DNA of 10,700 nucleotides from Euperipatoides rowelli (lineage: Eukaryota > Onychophora > Udeonychophora > Euonychophora > Peripatopsidae). This document shows positions 1 to 8,447 of this stretch, piece after piece; the first letter of the stretch is position 1, and each line of letters begins with the position of its first letter. The notes below the pieces were generated by a model. That model saw only the letters and a list, made by a program, of their open reading frames with translations. It did not search any database and had not been told where the DNA came from. Where the stretch lies: assembly GCA_003024985.2 (NCBI GenBank), contig PXIH01S0019179.1; one strand, given 5' to 3'. A program made the position numbers and the translations under genes.

Positions 1-255
1 TATTGGCGACTCAATATACATACACCCATGGAAAGTTATAATGTGGTTTGGAGAATGTCTCTTAATTGCATATGTTATTTTTATTTTAGATGCTTGCCTA
101 ATATAAACTCAAAAGTTGCTAATAAAGCCTTGTGATCAGAGAAAGGATTTAAAGACTTAAAAAAGTTTACATTAAGAAGTAAGCCATAAGAGACTAACAT
201 GTTATTAGTTGATATATAAAAATTTTTGTAATGCGTATTGCGTAATTATGTGAGC

Positions 256-261
256 TTTATT
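256..261 (-). promoter_or_regulatory. Candidate poly(A) signal, copy A
   Basis: AATAAA on the minus strand, about 105 nt past the terminal TAA at 366-368 and in the context GAAAAATAAAGCTCAC. Copy B has the same hexamer at the same relative place, which fits the 3' end of the decayed gene. In DNA this AT-rich the hexamer also occurs often by chance. Confidence 0.4.
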
Positions 262-2134
262 TTTCTCCAACAACATCCAATATATGAAAAGAATGAAAGT
301 TCTGATACTGGTTACATAATTCCCTTAAAAAAATTTCCAAAAATATTATGTCATTTATAATTAACTTACAATCTATCGGTTTTGCCTTCATGAACAAAGG
401 GATGTGCAAGATAAGTCTCTGGTTTTACCAAACAGGGGCACCTGCATGTTGCACATTTTTTGAAGGATTCTGGATCCTTAAATCCGCACTTGCACCAAAC
501 CAGTTTAACAACTGCCTTGGGGGCTGGAGGCAGGCTGGATATTTCTGGAACAAGACAATCATTTTATCCACAACTCCATCCAAGTGTCTTGTGTCTGGTA
601 ATATAGGATTTAAAACCAAATCTTGTTTCCAGACTGATGCTTGCATATGTGCCTGTAGGATATGTGGCCACCAGGCATCATGTGTGGAAGGTAATTTCTC
701 CACACCCTCATGTGTTTCCAAATCTATAAATAATAAACCCCATAGTTTCTCTGGCTTGGAAACAAGAATAGCTATCCTACAAACAAGACCACACCAAAAC
801 ATGATGCATTAATCAATGATGACTTCTGTCAGTTTAAGTCCAACACCCAACTGTCCATTGGTATCAATGGTGTGACTATTCACGTCGATGAATGCTTGGT
901 ATGTCTGTTTTTTTTTATTTACCAAAAATTTGGCCATAAGTGTCTCAGCTAGTAAGTGCATGTGCTTTGATAGCTGCCTTGGCCCTAGCAGCACCCAACC
1001 TGTCGAAAATTAGTTGCAAATTAATTCTACATCGCTTGTCCCCAGTACCCATGATGATCCCAGCCACAGGTCCTAATTCAAGTACACAATGTAGCACAAG
1101 TAGTAGCACATAAGTATCTTGAGAATAAATTGACAGTAAACCCAGACTTAACAGCATCCACAGCATGTAAAATCATAAGTGTATCTGCTTCATGTTGAGT
1201 GCTCACCCCAGGAATACAGTCATCAGTCTTGTTTGACCTAACACTATAGTGTGTGGCAGTAATGACATCAGACTTGCATTGGTGTATCAATTTTTGTGCA
1301 AGGAAGTTGTTAGATTGTCCTTGGTTACATTACTTGCAAAAAACTCATTCAGAGTTTTAGTTCCAATTGCGGTGTTATCTTTTACAAGAAATCATTTCCC
1401 TGCAGCCCTGTTACCCCTATGTCATTCACATGTTGATTCTTTGAGAGAGGACTCATGATGATAGTTGTCAAAGATAATTTTTCCTTGTGTATAATTATTT
1501 AACTTATTCTCTATAAGCTGAACATATGCATCATCCAGCTCCTTACAGTTTTTCAATGGCTTTACTGCATTAAGCTCTGCGACTACAGCCATGGCATAAA
1601 TAATGAGACATGTCTTGCTATGATTTTATGAAAAGTGGTTTGAGAACCAGGTAACATAGTGGTGCAGGATTCATCAGTCAGAGGAACAGTGTCTTCCGTA
1701 CTCCCAAATTTCTCTAGAATTGGGATAATACTGCTATTGTCAGTTGTTGGATACAGTGATCCATCTGCTCTCATTAGGGTGTGATTTACTGTTGTAAATT
1801 TGTAATGTCCTAGTATATTCCAGGTCTTGTTCGTGAGTGAATTGAGCAATCATTAGTAGCCTAGCCATTATGCTTGTTGATGATTTAAGACTCAGAACCT
1901 CTGTTGCTGCAGTTAGCTTGGTATGTTTTTCCACACAAGTCCCAGCCTTGGATTTTACATTTGACCATTCTATCCCAAATAATCTTATTTCCACAAATCC
2001 TATCTCTTACAAACAATGTAAAGGCAATTATTTTATCCATGCTCTTCTAATTTGGTAGAAAGCTTTCCTGAACTGGTGTGGAGATAATCTGTTTGGTTAT
2101 TATGTTGAAAATTATTTTGTTCTTGCTTGTCGCC

Positions 2135-2309
2135 TGGTAGTGACTTACTTGAAAACTATTCACAAGGCCTTAACACACAGCTGAGTCGATGGGTAGCTTC
2201 TTCCTGTCTTTTTACATGAATTTGGGATAGAGAGTGATGTTGATACTGGGTATGCTTCAAAACTCCGAGTAAAGTTTCAGGCTCTATTGAGAGGCATGCA
2301 AGTTCTGGA
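2135..2309. repeat. 175-bp direct repeat, unit 1 (mosaic)
   Basis: Begins TGGTAGTGACTTACTTG and ends AAGTTCTGGA, directly followed by a second unit. Up to GTGATGTTGA it is identical to unit 2. After that point it differs from unit 2 at several sites (ATACTGGGTATGC, CTCCGAG, TTTCAGGC, GGCATGC) and is instead identical to copy B at 5381-5448. Copy B has only one unit. Since 175 is not a multiple of 3, the duplication also shifts the frame of the decayed gene. Confidence 0.93.
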
Positions 2310-2483
2310 TGGTAGTGACTTACTTGAAAACTATTCACAAGGCCTTAACACACAGCTGAGTCGATGGGTAGCTTCTTCCTGTCTTTTTACATGAATTTGG
2401 GATAGAGAGTGATGTTGAGACTGGGTACACTTCAAAACTCTGAGTAAAGTTTAATCTCTATTGAGAGGCTTGCAAGTTCTGGA
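2310..2483. repeat. 175-bp direct repeat, unit 2
   Basis: Second unit, starting again with TGGTAGTGACTTACTTG. Its right part (GAGACTGGGTACAC, CTCTGAG, TTTAATCTC, GGCTTGC) is diverged from both unit 1 and copy B. It runs without a break into the rest of copy A, so it is most likely the original copy A sequence at this site. Confidence 0.93.
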
Positions 2484-3404
2484 GCACTGAGGCAGAACTG
2501 TACAAGGGACAACTTTGCTGAACTATAGTCCGTTGTTGTCTGACACATTTGTATTTAAGTGTCTTCGAGGATTGCGTAATCCAAGAAATTCCACCTTGTC
2601 CTTTCAAAACTTTGTTTTGGTGTTCCTGTGTATGGTTGATACCAAGTCGAGTAAATAAAATATTGTTTGCTGTGTTCACGGTGAAGTTTCCATTCTGAAA
2701 CTCCATCCAAATAGGAGGATCACACATTTCCAATTTGTACATCCTTGCCACATATTCCGGAATGTGTTGAGCATAATCCGATCTGTTGGATGTGAAGAAG
2801 TACACACACACAGTTTCTCCTACATTGACAGATGAAGTAGCCAGTTCACCATGGATACATGCAGCTTTTTTAACCTGAAGCATCATTAATACTTGACACA
2901 TGTATATCCGGGGGCCCAATTTTAAGATAGTGAACACATTGTGATATTCAGGGAAATAGGAAGGAGATCAGTGAAAAAAACAGTTGGAATGATCCAATAT
3001 ATTTAAAATAGAACTTTTGTAAGCAATAAATAAACACAATATTGTTACAGTAATAACATTTCAAGATATTTCATGCTAAAATTGTTAAAGAGAGGGACTT
3101 GCTCAGTATTATTTAATTCATAGGCGCTAAAAATTTTGACATTTTTTTTTCCCAGAAGTACATTTTAACCAAAACCAGAAGTTTAATTTTGAGCACAGTA
3201 GATAGTTTAAAGTTAACAATAGAACCATTTTTAAAACGATCCAAACACTTACTTAAAAGCGAAATAAAAAATGCCAACATCAAAATTCTGTTATTATTTT
3301 TTATTTAAAGACATAGAAAAGTTTACATTAAGAAGTAAGCCATAAGAGACTAACATGTTATTAGTTGATATATAAAATTTCTTGTCATGCGTAATAATGT
3401 GAGC

Positions 3405-3410
3405 TTTATT
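3405..3410 (-). promoter_or_regulatory. Candidate poly(A) signal, copy B
   Basis: AATAAA on the minus strand, about 105 nt past the TAA at 3515-3517. It is the counterpart of the copy A signal, with identical flanks on both sides (GAAAAATAAAGCTCAC). Confidence 0.4.
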
Positions 3411-3514
3411 TTTCTCCAACAACATCCAATTAATGAAAAGAATGAAAGTTCTGATACTGGTTACATAATTCCCTTAAAAAAATTTCCAAAAATATTATGA
3501 TATTTATAATTAAC

Positions 3515-5870
3515 TTACAATCTATCGGTTTTGCCTTCATGAACACAGGGATGTGCAAGATAAGTCTCTGGTTTTACCAAACAAGGGCACCTGAATGTTG
3601 CACATTTGTTGAAGGATTTTGGATCCTTAAATCCATACTTGCACCAAACCAGTTTAACAAGAGCCTTGGGGGCTGGAGGCAAGCTGGATAATTCTGGAAC
3701 AAGACAATAATTTTATCTATGACTCCATCCAAGTGTCTTGTGTCTGGTAATATAGGATTTAAAATCAAATATTGTTTCCAGACTGATGCTTGCATATGTG
3801 CCTGTAGGATATTTGGCCACCAGGCATCAGGTGTGGGAGGTAATTTCTCCACACCCTCATGTGTTTCCAAATATATAAATAATAACCACCATAGTTTCTC
3901 TGGCTTGGAAACAAGAATAGCTATCCTACAAACAAGACCACACCAGAACCTGATGCATTAATCAATGATGACTTCTGTCAGTTTAAGTCCAACACCCAAC
4001 TGTCCAATGGTATCAATGGTGTGACTATTCACGTTGATGCATGCTTGGAATGTCTGTTTTTTTATTTACCAAAAATTTGGCCATAAGTGTCTCAGCTAGT
4101 AAGTGCATGTGCTTTGATAGCTGCCTTGGCCCTAGCAGCACCCAAATTGTTGAAAATTTGTTGCAAATTAATTCTACATCGCTTGTCACCAGTACCCATG
4201 ATGATCCCAGCCGCAGGTCCTAATTCAAGTACACAATGTAGCACAAGTAGCAGCACATAAGTATCTTGCGAATAAATTGTGACAGTAAACCCTGACTTAA
4301 TAGCATCCACAGCATGTAAAATCATAAGTGTATCTGCTTCCTGTTGAGTGCTCACCCCAGGAATGCAGTCATCAGTCTTGTTTGACCTAACACTATAGTG
4401 TGTGGTAGTTATTACATCAGACTTGCATTGGTGTATCAATTTTTGTGCAAGGAAGTTGTTAGAGTGTCCTTGGTTACATTACTTGCTAAAAACTCATTCA
4501 GAGTTTTAGTTCTAATATTATTGCAGTGTTATCTTTTACAAGAAATCATTTCCCTGCAGCCCTGTTACCCCTATGTCATTCATATGTTGATTCTTTAGGA
4601 GAGGTCTCATGATGATAGTTGTCAAAGATAATTATTCCTTGTGTATAATTCTTTAACTTGTTCTCTATAAGCTGAACGTATGCATCACCCAGCTCCTTAC
4701 AGCTTTCCAATGGCCTTACTGCATTAAACTCTGTGACTACAGCCATGACATCAATAATGAGACTTTGATGAGAAGTGGTATGAGAACCAGGTAACATAGT
4801 GGTGCAGGATTCATCAGTATGGGAACAGTGTCTTCCGTACTCCAAATTTCTCTAGAATTGGGATAATGCTGCTCTTGTCAGTTGTTGGATGCAGTTAACC
4901 ATCTGCTCTGAATAGAGTGTGATTTACTGTTGTAAATTTGTACTGTCTTATAGTATATTCCAGGCCTAGTTCGTGAGTGAATTGAGCAATCAGTAACAGC
5001 CTAGCCATTGTGCTTGTGAGAATTTAAGACTCAGAACCTTTGTTGCTGCAGGTAGCTTGGTATGTTTTCCACACAAGTCCCAGCCTTGGATTTTACATTT
5101 GACCATTCTATCCCAAATATTCTTATGTCCACAAAACCTATCTCTTACAAACAATGTAAAGGCAAATTATCCATGCTCTTCTAATTTGAGAAAGCTTTCT
5201 CAAATTAGAAGAGCAATTGGTGTGGAGATAATCTGTTTGGTTATTATATTGAACATTTGTGCTTGCTTGTCGCATGGAAGTGACTTTCTCGAAAACTATT
5301 CACAAGGCCTTAACACATAGCTGAGTCAATGGGTAGCTTCTTCTTGTATTTTTACATGAGTTTGGGATAGAGAGTGATGTTGATACTGGGTATGCTTCAA
5401 AACTCCGAGTAAAGTTTCAGGCTCTATTGAGAGGCATGCAAGTTCTGGAGCACTGAGGCAGAACTGTACAAGGGACAACCTTGCTGGACTATAGTATGTT
5501 GTTGGCCGGCACATTTGTATTTGTATTTAAGTGTCTGATTTGTTTTGGTATTCCTGTGTATGGTTGATATTAAGTCCAGTAAATAAAATATTGTTTGCTC
5601 TGTCCACTGTGAAGTTTCCATTCTGAAACTCCATCCAAATAGGAGGATCACTCATTTCTAATTTGTACATCCTTGCCACATATTCCGGAATGTGTTGAGC
5701 ATAATCCAATCTGTTGGATGCGAAGAAGTACACACACAGTTTCTCCAACGTTGACAGATGAAGTAGCGAGTTCCCCATGGATGCATGTAGCTTTTTTAAA
5801 GTGAAGCAGCGTTAATACTTGACGCATGTATAGCCGGGGGGCCCAATTTTAAGATAGTCAACACATAATT
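3515..5870 (-). pseudogene. Decayed multicopy invertebrate protein gene (PIN/FEN-like core, Cys-rich C-terminus), copy B
   Basis: Paralogue of the copy A relic with the same motif order. The best preserved part is 4439-4092, 115 codons open: EADT at residues 34-37, SQDTY at 57-61, GTGDKR, then LGAARAKAA and HALTS before TGA. The upstream block 4777-4600 reads LIIDVMAVVTEF and IIIFDNYHHETS. The N-terminal module at 5778-5545 reads CVYFFASNRLDYAQHIPEYV. The segment 3860-3574 reads LPPTPDAWWPNILQAHMQAS. The last frame ends at TAA 3515-3517. Private lesions are loss of 2 nt in a GT run near 5740, a deletion of about 44 nt near 5537 that removes the counterpart of KGQGGI, a stop at 4895-4897, and a 1-nt loss near 4846. 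Stops at 4092-4094, 3958-3960 and 3713-3715 are shared with copy A. It cannot encode a full product. Confidence 0.8.
5175..5214. repeat. Perfect 40-bp palindrome in copy B
   Basis: GCTCTTCTAATTTGAGAAAG is followed directly by its exact reverse complement, centred on AAGCTT, with 20-nt arms and no spacer. The homologous place in copy A (2041-2080) has the left arm plus the central GAAAGCTTTC but not the right arm, so the right arm is a newly made inverted copy of the left. Confidence 0.95.
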
Positions 5871-6171
5871 GTGATATTGAAAGGAGATCAGTGAAACAAA
5901 CAGTTGGAATGATCCATTATATTTAAAATATAACTTTTGTAAGAACTAAATAAACACAATATTGTTACAGTAATATGTTATGTTAAAATTGTTACAGAGA
6001 ATGACTTGCTCAGTATTATTTAAGTCCATTTTTTCCGGAAGTACATATTAACCAAAACCAGAAGTTTAATTTTGAGCATAGTTTGTAGTTTAAAGTTAAC
6101 AATAGACACCATTTTTTAAACGATCCAATCACTTACTTAAAAGCAAAATAAAAAATACCAACATCAAAATT

Positions 6172-6447
6172 ATAATATACATATAAACTAGTTTGATCTA
6201 TGTTGGCAAAACTGTATCCTTTTTTACTTCAGAGAAATGACAACATATCCATACACACTAGTCCCTGACTCATGCCTCTCTAACAAAATAATATGGTAGC
6301 ACTCGATGGCGGATCAGCTGTTTACAATTTTTTTTCTCAATGTGTTACTAACTGCAAGGAAACAAATTTAGTAATACAATGAGTGAAAATGACAATATTG
6401 CTGTATAAAATACAGCCAAAGGAAATTCTGTTTTGAATTAGCATTGT
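6172..6447. other. Spacer with no recognised feature
   Basis: AT-rich spacer between the tandem duplication and the plus-strand relic. It includes a short less AT-rich patch (ATGGCGGATCAGCTG near 6306-6320). No frame here connects convincingly to the relic that starts at 6448, and I see no family motif. Confidence 0.5.
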
Positions 6448-7253
6448 ATGATTTCTTATATTTCTGCTTTGAAATATGAGAAATTAGACAATGATAAAAA
6501 AGAAGGGAATTTCATTTATTTAGCTTTTAGCTTTATGCAAAACATTTCCCTGCCTAAAGTTCCTGTGCAAGTACTTTATTATCTTCACCATAATACTTTC
6601 AGTTTCTGTTGTATTATGAATATTAAAGTAAATACGAGTTTCCTCTATGTGTATAATGAAGGCAAAGATAGGAAAAGCCCTGGCAAAGTAAACTCATTTT
6701 TACATGACTATTTAAAGCAGGTCCTAGAAGAATATTCCGAACTTTGGCTTTTTTCTGACAACTGCTTTGCCCAAAATAAAAATAAAGCCCTTACAAGATA
6801 TTTGCTTTCTATGACAGATTCATCCAGGTTTCAAAAAATTCAAAACTTTTTCCCTGTCAGAGGACATAGTGTTTTTTTTTTTTTTACCATGTGACAGGGA
6901 TTTGGGAGCTATTGCATGAAGACTGAGAAAACAAGATATAATTTTTAGCATTAAGGAAATCATTGAACACAAGCTAAGGAAGTTTATGGTTAAAAAAAGT
7001 AGCAACACTTGAAATTATGGACTTTAAAGTGTACCTAGAGGAAAATGCACTATAAATTACAACTGTTTCTGAAGAATGAAAGCACAAACCAGAGCAGGAA
7101 AAAGTTATGTTTGCAATCAGTAAACTATATCATTTTGTTTTTAGCCATGACATAAGAGGATGCATTACAGCAATCATAAACGGACTTCAGTCACACACCT
7201 TTATCATGAGCCTCCAGAAAACAGCCAATGGTATAAGACTGAATGCCAAATGA
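6448..7253 (+). pseudogene. Decayed transposase-like gene (SDNC / QNKN / CDRD family)
   Basis: From ATG 6448 the frame is open for 148 codons. It carries SFMQNISLPKVPVQ (residues 28-41), NEGKDRKSPGKV, SDNC at 103-106 followed by QNKN, and FPVRGHS. The conserved continuation LPCDRD lies in the next frame (6884-6901), after a run of 14 T at 6872-6885. A second frame change near the A run 6992-6998 restores similarity: EIMDFKVYLEE, then EQEKVMFAISKLYHFVFSHD and INGLQSHTF, to TGA 7251-7253. Stops lie at 6917, 7053 and 7077. These motifs match a common repeat-associated invertebrate family; I recall its C-terminal domain being filed as DUF7869, from memory. An RNase H-fold DDE transposase is inferred. 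Residue 28 is Ser where I expect Asp. The N-terminal part of the family is missing. Confidence 0.75.
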
Positions 7254-7290
7254 TTAAAATGGATAACAACATTATTATAATTTATTTACA

Positions 7291-7316
7291 GTCATAACCT
7301 CACTGTAACCCTGAAC
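7291..7316 (+). repeat. Isolated fragment of the 80-bp satellite
   Basis: The 26 nt here (GTCATAACCTCACTG...) match satellite positions 9021-9046 (GTCCTAACCTCACTG...) at 24 of 26 bases, about 1.7 kb before the main array. Confidence 0.6.
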
Positions 7317-7343
7317 CAAAGGTGGATACATAAATTTTCTGAT

Positions 7344-7380
7344 GGGGGGGGGGAGGCATTAAAGCAGGGAAGGGGGGGGG
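7344..7380 (+). repeat. G-tract cluster, possible quadruplex former
   Basis: Runs of 10 G (7344-7353), 3 G (7367-7369) and 9 G (7372-7380) on the plus strand within 37 nt, followed by a run of 11 T in 7387-7397. The runs are long enough to form several G-quadruplex arrangements. I infer no function. Confidence 0.55.
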
Positions 7381-7945
7381 AGCACATTTTTTTTTTTGAG
7401 CATTTGAACTTTGGTGTCCTGTGATTTTTTAAAAAAAATCCAATATTCTATCAATATGGTAAGCCACAAGTTCAAAATTAGCATGACTATATGGTTCTCC
7501 TACACCATTCAACTTATTATTGAATAGTTTTAGCTGCTTAGCGCAATTCATAAAAGGTTCTCATTAAAATACTTAAAAAAAAAATATGCTGCCACTCAGT
7601 TTTAAACTGTCTCCCTTCCTGATCAACTTTATGTTGTAAAGTCTTTTATTTACACTCATCATTGAAAATAAAATGTTGTAAAAGTCAAATTATGGTATGG
7701 TAATGATACAATTGCAATATTCAGGTGTGGCTTTTGTGAATAGGAGCAAATTACTGTAAATCTTAACTTATAGAAGCAAATCTATATATTAATACGTGAA
7801 GGGAAAACTTTGGATCCCTTTTTAAGCATATTGGGTGCACGGAGGAGTGTGAGATTTGGCAGAGTTAAAGTTCATTTGGAGAGGGAGTGCAATAGCTAAA
7901 ATTTATAGATAAAATTTAAAACATTCATTGTTTTGTTTAGCGTTG
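7381..7945. other. AT-rich stretch with no recognised gene
   Basis: I see no motif-bearing frame on either strand. It contains homopolymers (T run at 7387, A run at about 7576) and trivial A/T hairpins such as 7423-7440. Confidence 0.5.
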
Positions 7946-8006
7946 TGGCGGCTTTTTACAAAGAAGTGTCGGCTTTTTACAAAGGATGGCGGCTTTTTAC
8001 AAAGGA
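7946..8006. repeat. Three-unit tandem repeat of about 20 bp
   Basis: Units at 7946-7966 (21 nt), 7967-7986 and 7987-8006 share the core CGGCTTTTTACAAAG. Each starts TGGC or TGTC and ends AAG or GA. The units are nearly identical and sit in otherwise non-repetitive AT-rich sequence. Confidence 0.9.
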
Positions 8007-8016
8007 AATTTTCTTA

Positions 8017-8035
8017 TTGGTCGAATTTCGACCAA
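8017..8035. repeat. Short perfect inverted repeat
   Basis: TTGGTCGA and TCGACCAA (8-bp arms) around ATT, 11 bp after the last unit of the 20-bp tandem repeat. It could be a small hairpin or a symmetric protein-binding site. Confidence 0.6.
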
Positions 8036-8447
8036 CACTGGATTACTAGTTACCATAAATCTTCAATTCTTTTTAAAGTCTTAAATAAATAAATAAAATT
8101 TGCTTAACTCAATTTAAATTTAGTTTCATTGATGGAATAAGCTGGTTTTCATAACCAGTGGCCATTATAAGGGCAAAAACTTTAAAAGCAACCTAAATGC
8201 AACTCAATGATCCATATTTCTCAATTTCCTCGTAGATATCTCATAAACAACGTGATAAACACTACCAAAAACCTCCTTTATTGACGCTAACTTACTCATT
8301 ATGATTTGCCACAAATCAAATGATCGTTACTCAGTTAGAAAAATGGTGGATACCATCTTTGATCGTAATCAACAAGCTTGGATTGTAAATTATAATAAAC
8401 CTGGTATTAAAACTTAATTATTCACAAAGATTTTTTAAAGAGCAGAA
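8036..8447. other. Non-coding stretch with no recognised gene
   Basis: Mixed composition with a small inverted repeat at 8142-8158 (CTGGTT / AACCAG). A 52-codon open run on the plus strand at 8259-8414 has no motif I recognise and no upstream support, so I do not call it a gene. Confidence 0.5.

Larger units (their letters stand above)
366..2937 (-). pseudogene. Decayed multicopy invertebrate protein gene (PIN/FEN-like core, Cys-rich C-terminus), copy A
   Basis: Remains of one long minus-strand gene scattered over three frames. In translation order: 2937-2458 reads VYFFTSNRSDYAQHIPEYV and INHTQEHQNK; a middle block near 1930-1840 reads MARLLMIAQ; 1800-1640 reads VNHTLMRADGS; 1605-1580 reads MAVVAELN; 1290-1140 reads HEADTLMILHAVDA; 1133-945 reads IYSQDTYVLLL and GTGDKRCRINL; 720-590 reads THDAWWPHILQAHMQASVW; and 545-366 reads LPPAPKAVVKL then CKC and CxxCxCxC, ending at TAA 366-368. 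This motif order matches a widespread uncharacterised invertebrate family, from memory. Private lesions are a 2-nt loss near 1131, a 2-nt loss near 1810, Tyr for Asp just before the MAVV block (1596-1598), and the 175-bp duplication. Function is unknown; a nuclease core is inferred. No intact reading frame survives. Confidence 0.8.
147..3291. repeat. Tandem segmental duplication, copy A
   Basis: First unit of a head-to-tail duplication. Similarity to copy B starts near 147 (ATTTAAAGAC, with the same string at about 3303) and ends near the shared string CCAACATCAAAATT at about 3290. Apart from indels the two units stay collinear throughout. In the indel-free stretch 598-811 I count 10 differences from 3747-3960 (214 nt). 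Copy A is longer than copy B mainly because of a 175-bp internal duplication at 2135-2483 and an extra piece of about 25 bp near 3120-3150. I see no terminal inverted repeats or target-site duplications at the edges, so this looks like a genomic tandem duplication rather than two insertions. The unit carries one decayed minus-strand gene. Confidence 0.95.
3303..6171. repeat. Tandem segmental duplication, copy B
   Basis: Second unit of the duplication, in the same orientation as copy A and separated from it by only about 11 bp of AT-rich sequence. Compared with copy A it lacks the 175-bp internal repeat, carries a net deletion of about 44 nt near 5537, has a 6-nt TTTGTA-type insertion near 5520, and has a perfect 40-bp palindrome at 5175-5214. 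The right end is at about 6171, where the sequence following CATCAAAATT differs from the end of copy A. Confidence 0.95.

Noticed and set aside
348-812. A 154-codon Cys-rich plus-strand open frame, with shorter counterparts in copy B (3497-3691 and 3719-3961)
   Set aside because: It lies exactly antisense to the recognisable minus-strand family blocks and is broken in copy B. I see no family motif in it, so it is a shadow of the real gene.
4092-4094. TGA in place of an expected Cys, which could suggest a selenoprotein
   Set aside because: Shared TAA stops and frameshifts follow in both copies and the Asp of the DTD motif is also lost, so plain decay explains it. I see no SECIS-like element.
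147-6171. The tandem copies as long terminal repeats of a retroelement
   Set aside because: The two copies are nearly adjacent, with only about 11 bp between them and no internal region. They contain a protein gene relic, and I see no primer binding site, polypurine tract or reverse transcriptase.
8259-8414. 52-codon open run on the plus strand, with ATG at 8343
   Set aside because: No recognisable motif, no clear splice sites, and a length not far from chance. It may be an exon remnant but cannot be supported.
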